Below are positions 5,272 through 6,231 of a DNA stretch of 6,231 bases, in pieces. Both the position numbers and the translations under genes were made by a program. Below the pieces are notes generated by a model. It worked only from the letters and a program-made list of their open reading frames with translations, had not been told where the DNA came from and ran no database searches. The stretch is from an uncultured Campylobacter sp. Its GTDB lineage: Bacteria; Campylobacterota; Campylobacteria; Campylobacterales; Campylobacteraceae. The stretch lies in NCBI GenBank assembly GCA_937990735.1, contig CALKQT010000036.1:1-6231 (forward strand), given 5' to 3'. Numbering within the stretch: the stretch's first letter is position 1; the number at the start of each line of letters is the position of its first letter.

Positions 5272-5754
5272 ATGAAAAAACTACTAGTTTACGCCACCAA
5301 AGGCGGCGATACGAAGGTCGCGAGTGAATACATCGCTTCAAAGCTCGGCTTTGAGATCAAGGAAGCCAAAGAGCTAAATGAGGAGGATTTGGCAGGAGCG
5401 GGCGCGTTTATTTTTGCGGCTTCGACGCACGGCGACGGACAGATCCAGGCTAAATTTGACGACAAATTAGAGCTTTTGAACAAAACTGATTTTGACGGAC
5501 GCAAGGTCGCGCTCATAGGCGTTGGCAACGTCGAGCGCCACGGCAGCGATTTTTGCAGCGGCATGAGCGCGTTTTTGCCGGTGCTTAAAAAGGCTCGTCT
5601 CATCGGCGCTTGGGGCGCAGAGGGATATAAATTTAAACATTCGCGCGCCTTCATAAACGGCAAATTCGTAGGTCTTACGATCGATTTTAAGGGCGACGAG
5701 CACTGGCAGGCGAGGGCTGATAAATGGATCGCCGCAGTTGGAGGCGAGTTTTAA
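5272..5754 (+). CDS. flavodoxin-family FMN protein with divergent cofactor loops
   Basis: A 160-residue flavodoxin-fold protein, cytoplasmic, with no signal peptide. The phosphate-binding loop is ATKGGDTKVAS (8-18), the 50s loop ASTHGDGQIQ (50-59) and the 90s loop GVGNVERHGSDFCSGM (83-98). The stretch GYKFKHSRAFINGKFVGLTID (118-138) corresponds to the insertion of long-chain flavodoxins such as FldA of Helicobacter and Campylobacter. It would carry electrons on FMN, for example from OOR or pyruvate oxidoreductase. It is odd: H53 and H90 occupy the places of the aromatic residues that normally sandwich FMN (Trp, Ala in H. pylori, and Tyr), N86 replaces the usual Asp of GxGD, and the phosphate loop has K10-G11 where Thr/Ser is usual. 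It may therefore be a second, specialised flavodoxin rather than the main FldA. AAGGAG lies 5 bases before the ATG. Confidence 0.85.
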   Translation: MKKLLVYATKGGDTKVASEYIASKLGFEIKEAKELNEEDLAGAGAFIFAASTHGDGQIQAKFDDKLELLNKTDFDGRKVALIGVGNVERHGSDFCSGMSAFLPVLKKARLIGAWGAEGYKFKHSRAFINGKFVGLTIDFKGDEHWQARADKWIAAVGGEF

Positions 5755-5766
5755 ATTTCACTCGCC
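5743..5766 (+). terminator. inverted repeat across the flavodoxin stop codon, candidate terminator
   Basis: GGCGAGT (5743-5749) and ACTCGCC (5760-5766) form a perfect 7-bp inverted repeat with a 10-base AT-rich loop that contains the TAA stop (5752-5754). It is not followed by a U-tract, so it may act as an mRNA 3' stabiliser or as part of the repeat family that follows. A second ACTCGCC at 5796-5802 could pair with the same arm. Confidence 0.4.
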
Positions 5767-5767
5767 T

Positions 5768-5784
5768 GCTTCCGAGCGAAGTCC
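5768..5784. repeat. copy 1 of a GCTTCCGAGCG(A/G)AG(T/C)CC repeat
   Basis: This 17-base sequence agrees at 15 of 17 positions with 6085-6101. Both copies are soon followed by a TTAAATTT or TTAAAATTTT word. The copy lies between the two TTAAATTTYACTCGCC direct repeats just after the flavodoxin gene. Confidence 0.45.
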
Positions 5785-5913
5785 TCTTAAATTTTACTCG
5801 CCACAGCGTTAGAATTTCCGCCGCATTCAAGCACCGCCTGCTCATGCCACGTAAAATTTATCGCTAGCGGGAGCCGCAAATTCCGGCTCGCTGCGCCGAA
5901 TAGCTCTAAACAA

Positions 5914-5942
5914 TTGCCGCGATAAAATTTAGTTCGCGGCAA
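5914..5942. repeat. perfect 8-bp GC-rich inverted repeat around an AAATTT core
   Basis: TTGCCGCG (5914-5921) and CGCGGCAA (5935-5942) are exact reverse complements with a 13-base spacer, ATAAAATTTAGTT. It has the GC-stem, RAATTY-core layout seen elsewhere in the window. There is no adjacent gene end that would make it an obvious terminator. Confidence 0.45.
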
Positions 5943-6079
5943 CTTGCAAGCTGTTCGTGTGATAAAGCGATAAATTCCGCCCGTGATGCTTGTACGCCAT
6001 TGGTGCGATAAAATCTTGCTTTCGCGACAAAATTTCGCTCGCGCGGCATCTATGTATCGCCCGCACGTCAAAATTTCAA

Positions 6080-6099
6080 GCTCCGCTTCCGAGCGGAGC
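6080..6099. repeat. perfect 8-bp hairpin with TCCG tetraloop
   Basis: GCTCCGCT (6080-6087) pairs fully with AGCGGAGC (6092-6099) around TCCG. Downstream on the plus strand comes an AT-rich run with two RAATTY sites ending in TTTTT. It could be a terminator for a gene on either strand, most plausibly one entering from the right edge. Its right half (6085-6101) is the second copy of the 17-base repeat found at 5768-5784. Confidence 0.45.
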
Positions 6100-6231
6100 C
6101 CCCGCATTAAAATTTTAAAATTTTTAGTTTAAAAAGTCGCTGTGCTTTACAAGCCGTACCGCTTAAAATCGTGCAGATAGGCTAAATTTTATCCGCCCAA
6201 ACTCTAAAACCTTGCCTGTCGGTGCAGCGGT

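Larger units (their letters stand above)
5755..6231. other. non-coding, RAATTY- and hairpin-rich region
   Basis: I see no credible gene in these 477 bases. The longest open frame (minus strand, 5787-6107) has no ribosome binding site, runs through AAATTT repeats and gives an arginine- and cysteine-rich sequence like no family. I count twelve RAATTY hexamers, starting at 5753, 5789, 5812, 5854, 5878, 5925, 5972, 6030, 6071, 6110, 6118 and 6184. The region also holds a direct repeat, TTAAATTT(C/T)ACTCGCC at 5751-5766 and 5787-5802, and several GC-stem hairpins listed separately. At the right edge two minus-strand frames run in from outside and stop at 6182 and 6163; either could be the end of a gene lying beyond the window. 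Confidence 0.6.

Noticed and set aside
5289..5703. Two minus-strand open frames opposite the flavodoxin gene
   Set aside because: They are shadows of a strongly supported flavodoxin coding sequence.
5787..6107. Minus-strand open frame of 106 codons in the right-hand non-coding region
   Set aside because: It has no ribosome binding site, passes through AAATTT repeats and hairpins, and its composition is unlike the other proteins here.

Overview
The window looks like the chromosome of a Campylobacter, most likely one of the higher-GC oral species (C. gracilis, C. showae or C. rectus type). The evidence is a complete oorDABC operon in the order typical of Campylobacter, a flavodoxin-family gene, Campylobacter-style promoters (TATAAT or TGnTAnAAT with no clear -35), and intergenic DNA saturated with AAATTT/GAATTT words set between GC-rich stretches. 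Species-level assignment is inference; no rRNA or tRNA gene is present.

Layout. 1-300: non-coding leader packed with RAATTY hexamers and perhaps one tiny ORF. 301-3121 (+): oorD, oorA, oorB and oorC, overlapping or abutting, encoding the four subunits of 2-oxoglutarate:acceptor oxidoreductase. 3122-3317: convergent gap with a weak inverted repeat and, on the minus strand, a protein-like coding tail without a start. 3318-4330 (-): two tandem, translationally linked paralogues encoding small exported proteins whose ten cysteines align, resembling Sel1-like/Hcp repeat proteins; their DNA is clearly more AT-rich than the oor genes. 4331-4560: their control region, with a perfect 9-bp inverted repeat over the start codon and -10 region plus GC-stemmed hairpins. 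4561-5058 (-): glycine-zipper lipoprotein. 5059-5271: divergent promoter region. 5272-5754 (+): flavodoxin-family gene with an extended -10 and a possible Fur-like operator. 5755-6231: non-coding, repeat-rich DNA.

How the parts connect. OOR oxidises 2-oxoglutarate to succinyl-CoA and passes electrons through OorD to low-potential carriers. In Campylobacterota flavodoxin is such a carrier, so enzyme and candidate acceptor lie within about 2.2 kb. This flavodoxin is unusual: histidines sit at both positions that normally carry the aromatic residues flanking FMN. The two Cys-rich proteins and the lipoprotein belong to the cell envelope and have no visible link to OOR.

Most worth following: the doubly His-substituted flavodoxin, the extreme density of RAATTY (the motif whose methylation licenses transforming DNA in C. 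jejuni), the paired ten-cysteine exported proteins, and the palindrome over their start. I found no CRISPR array, insertion sequence, phage gene or known defence system.
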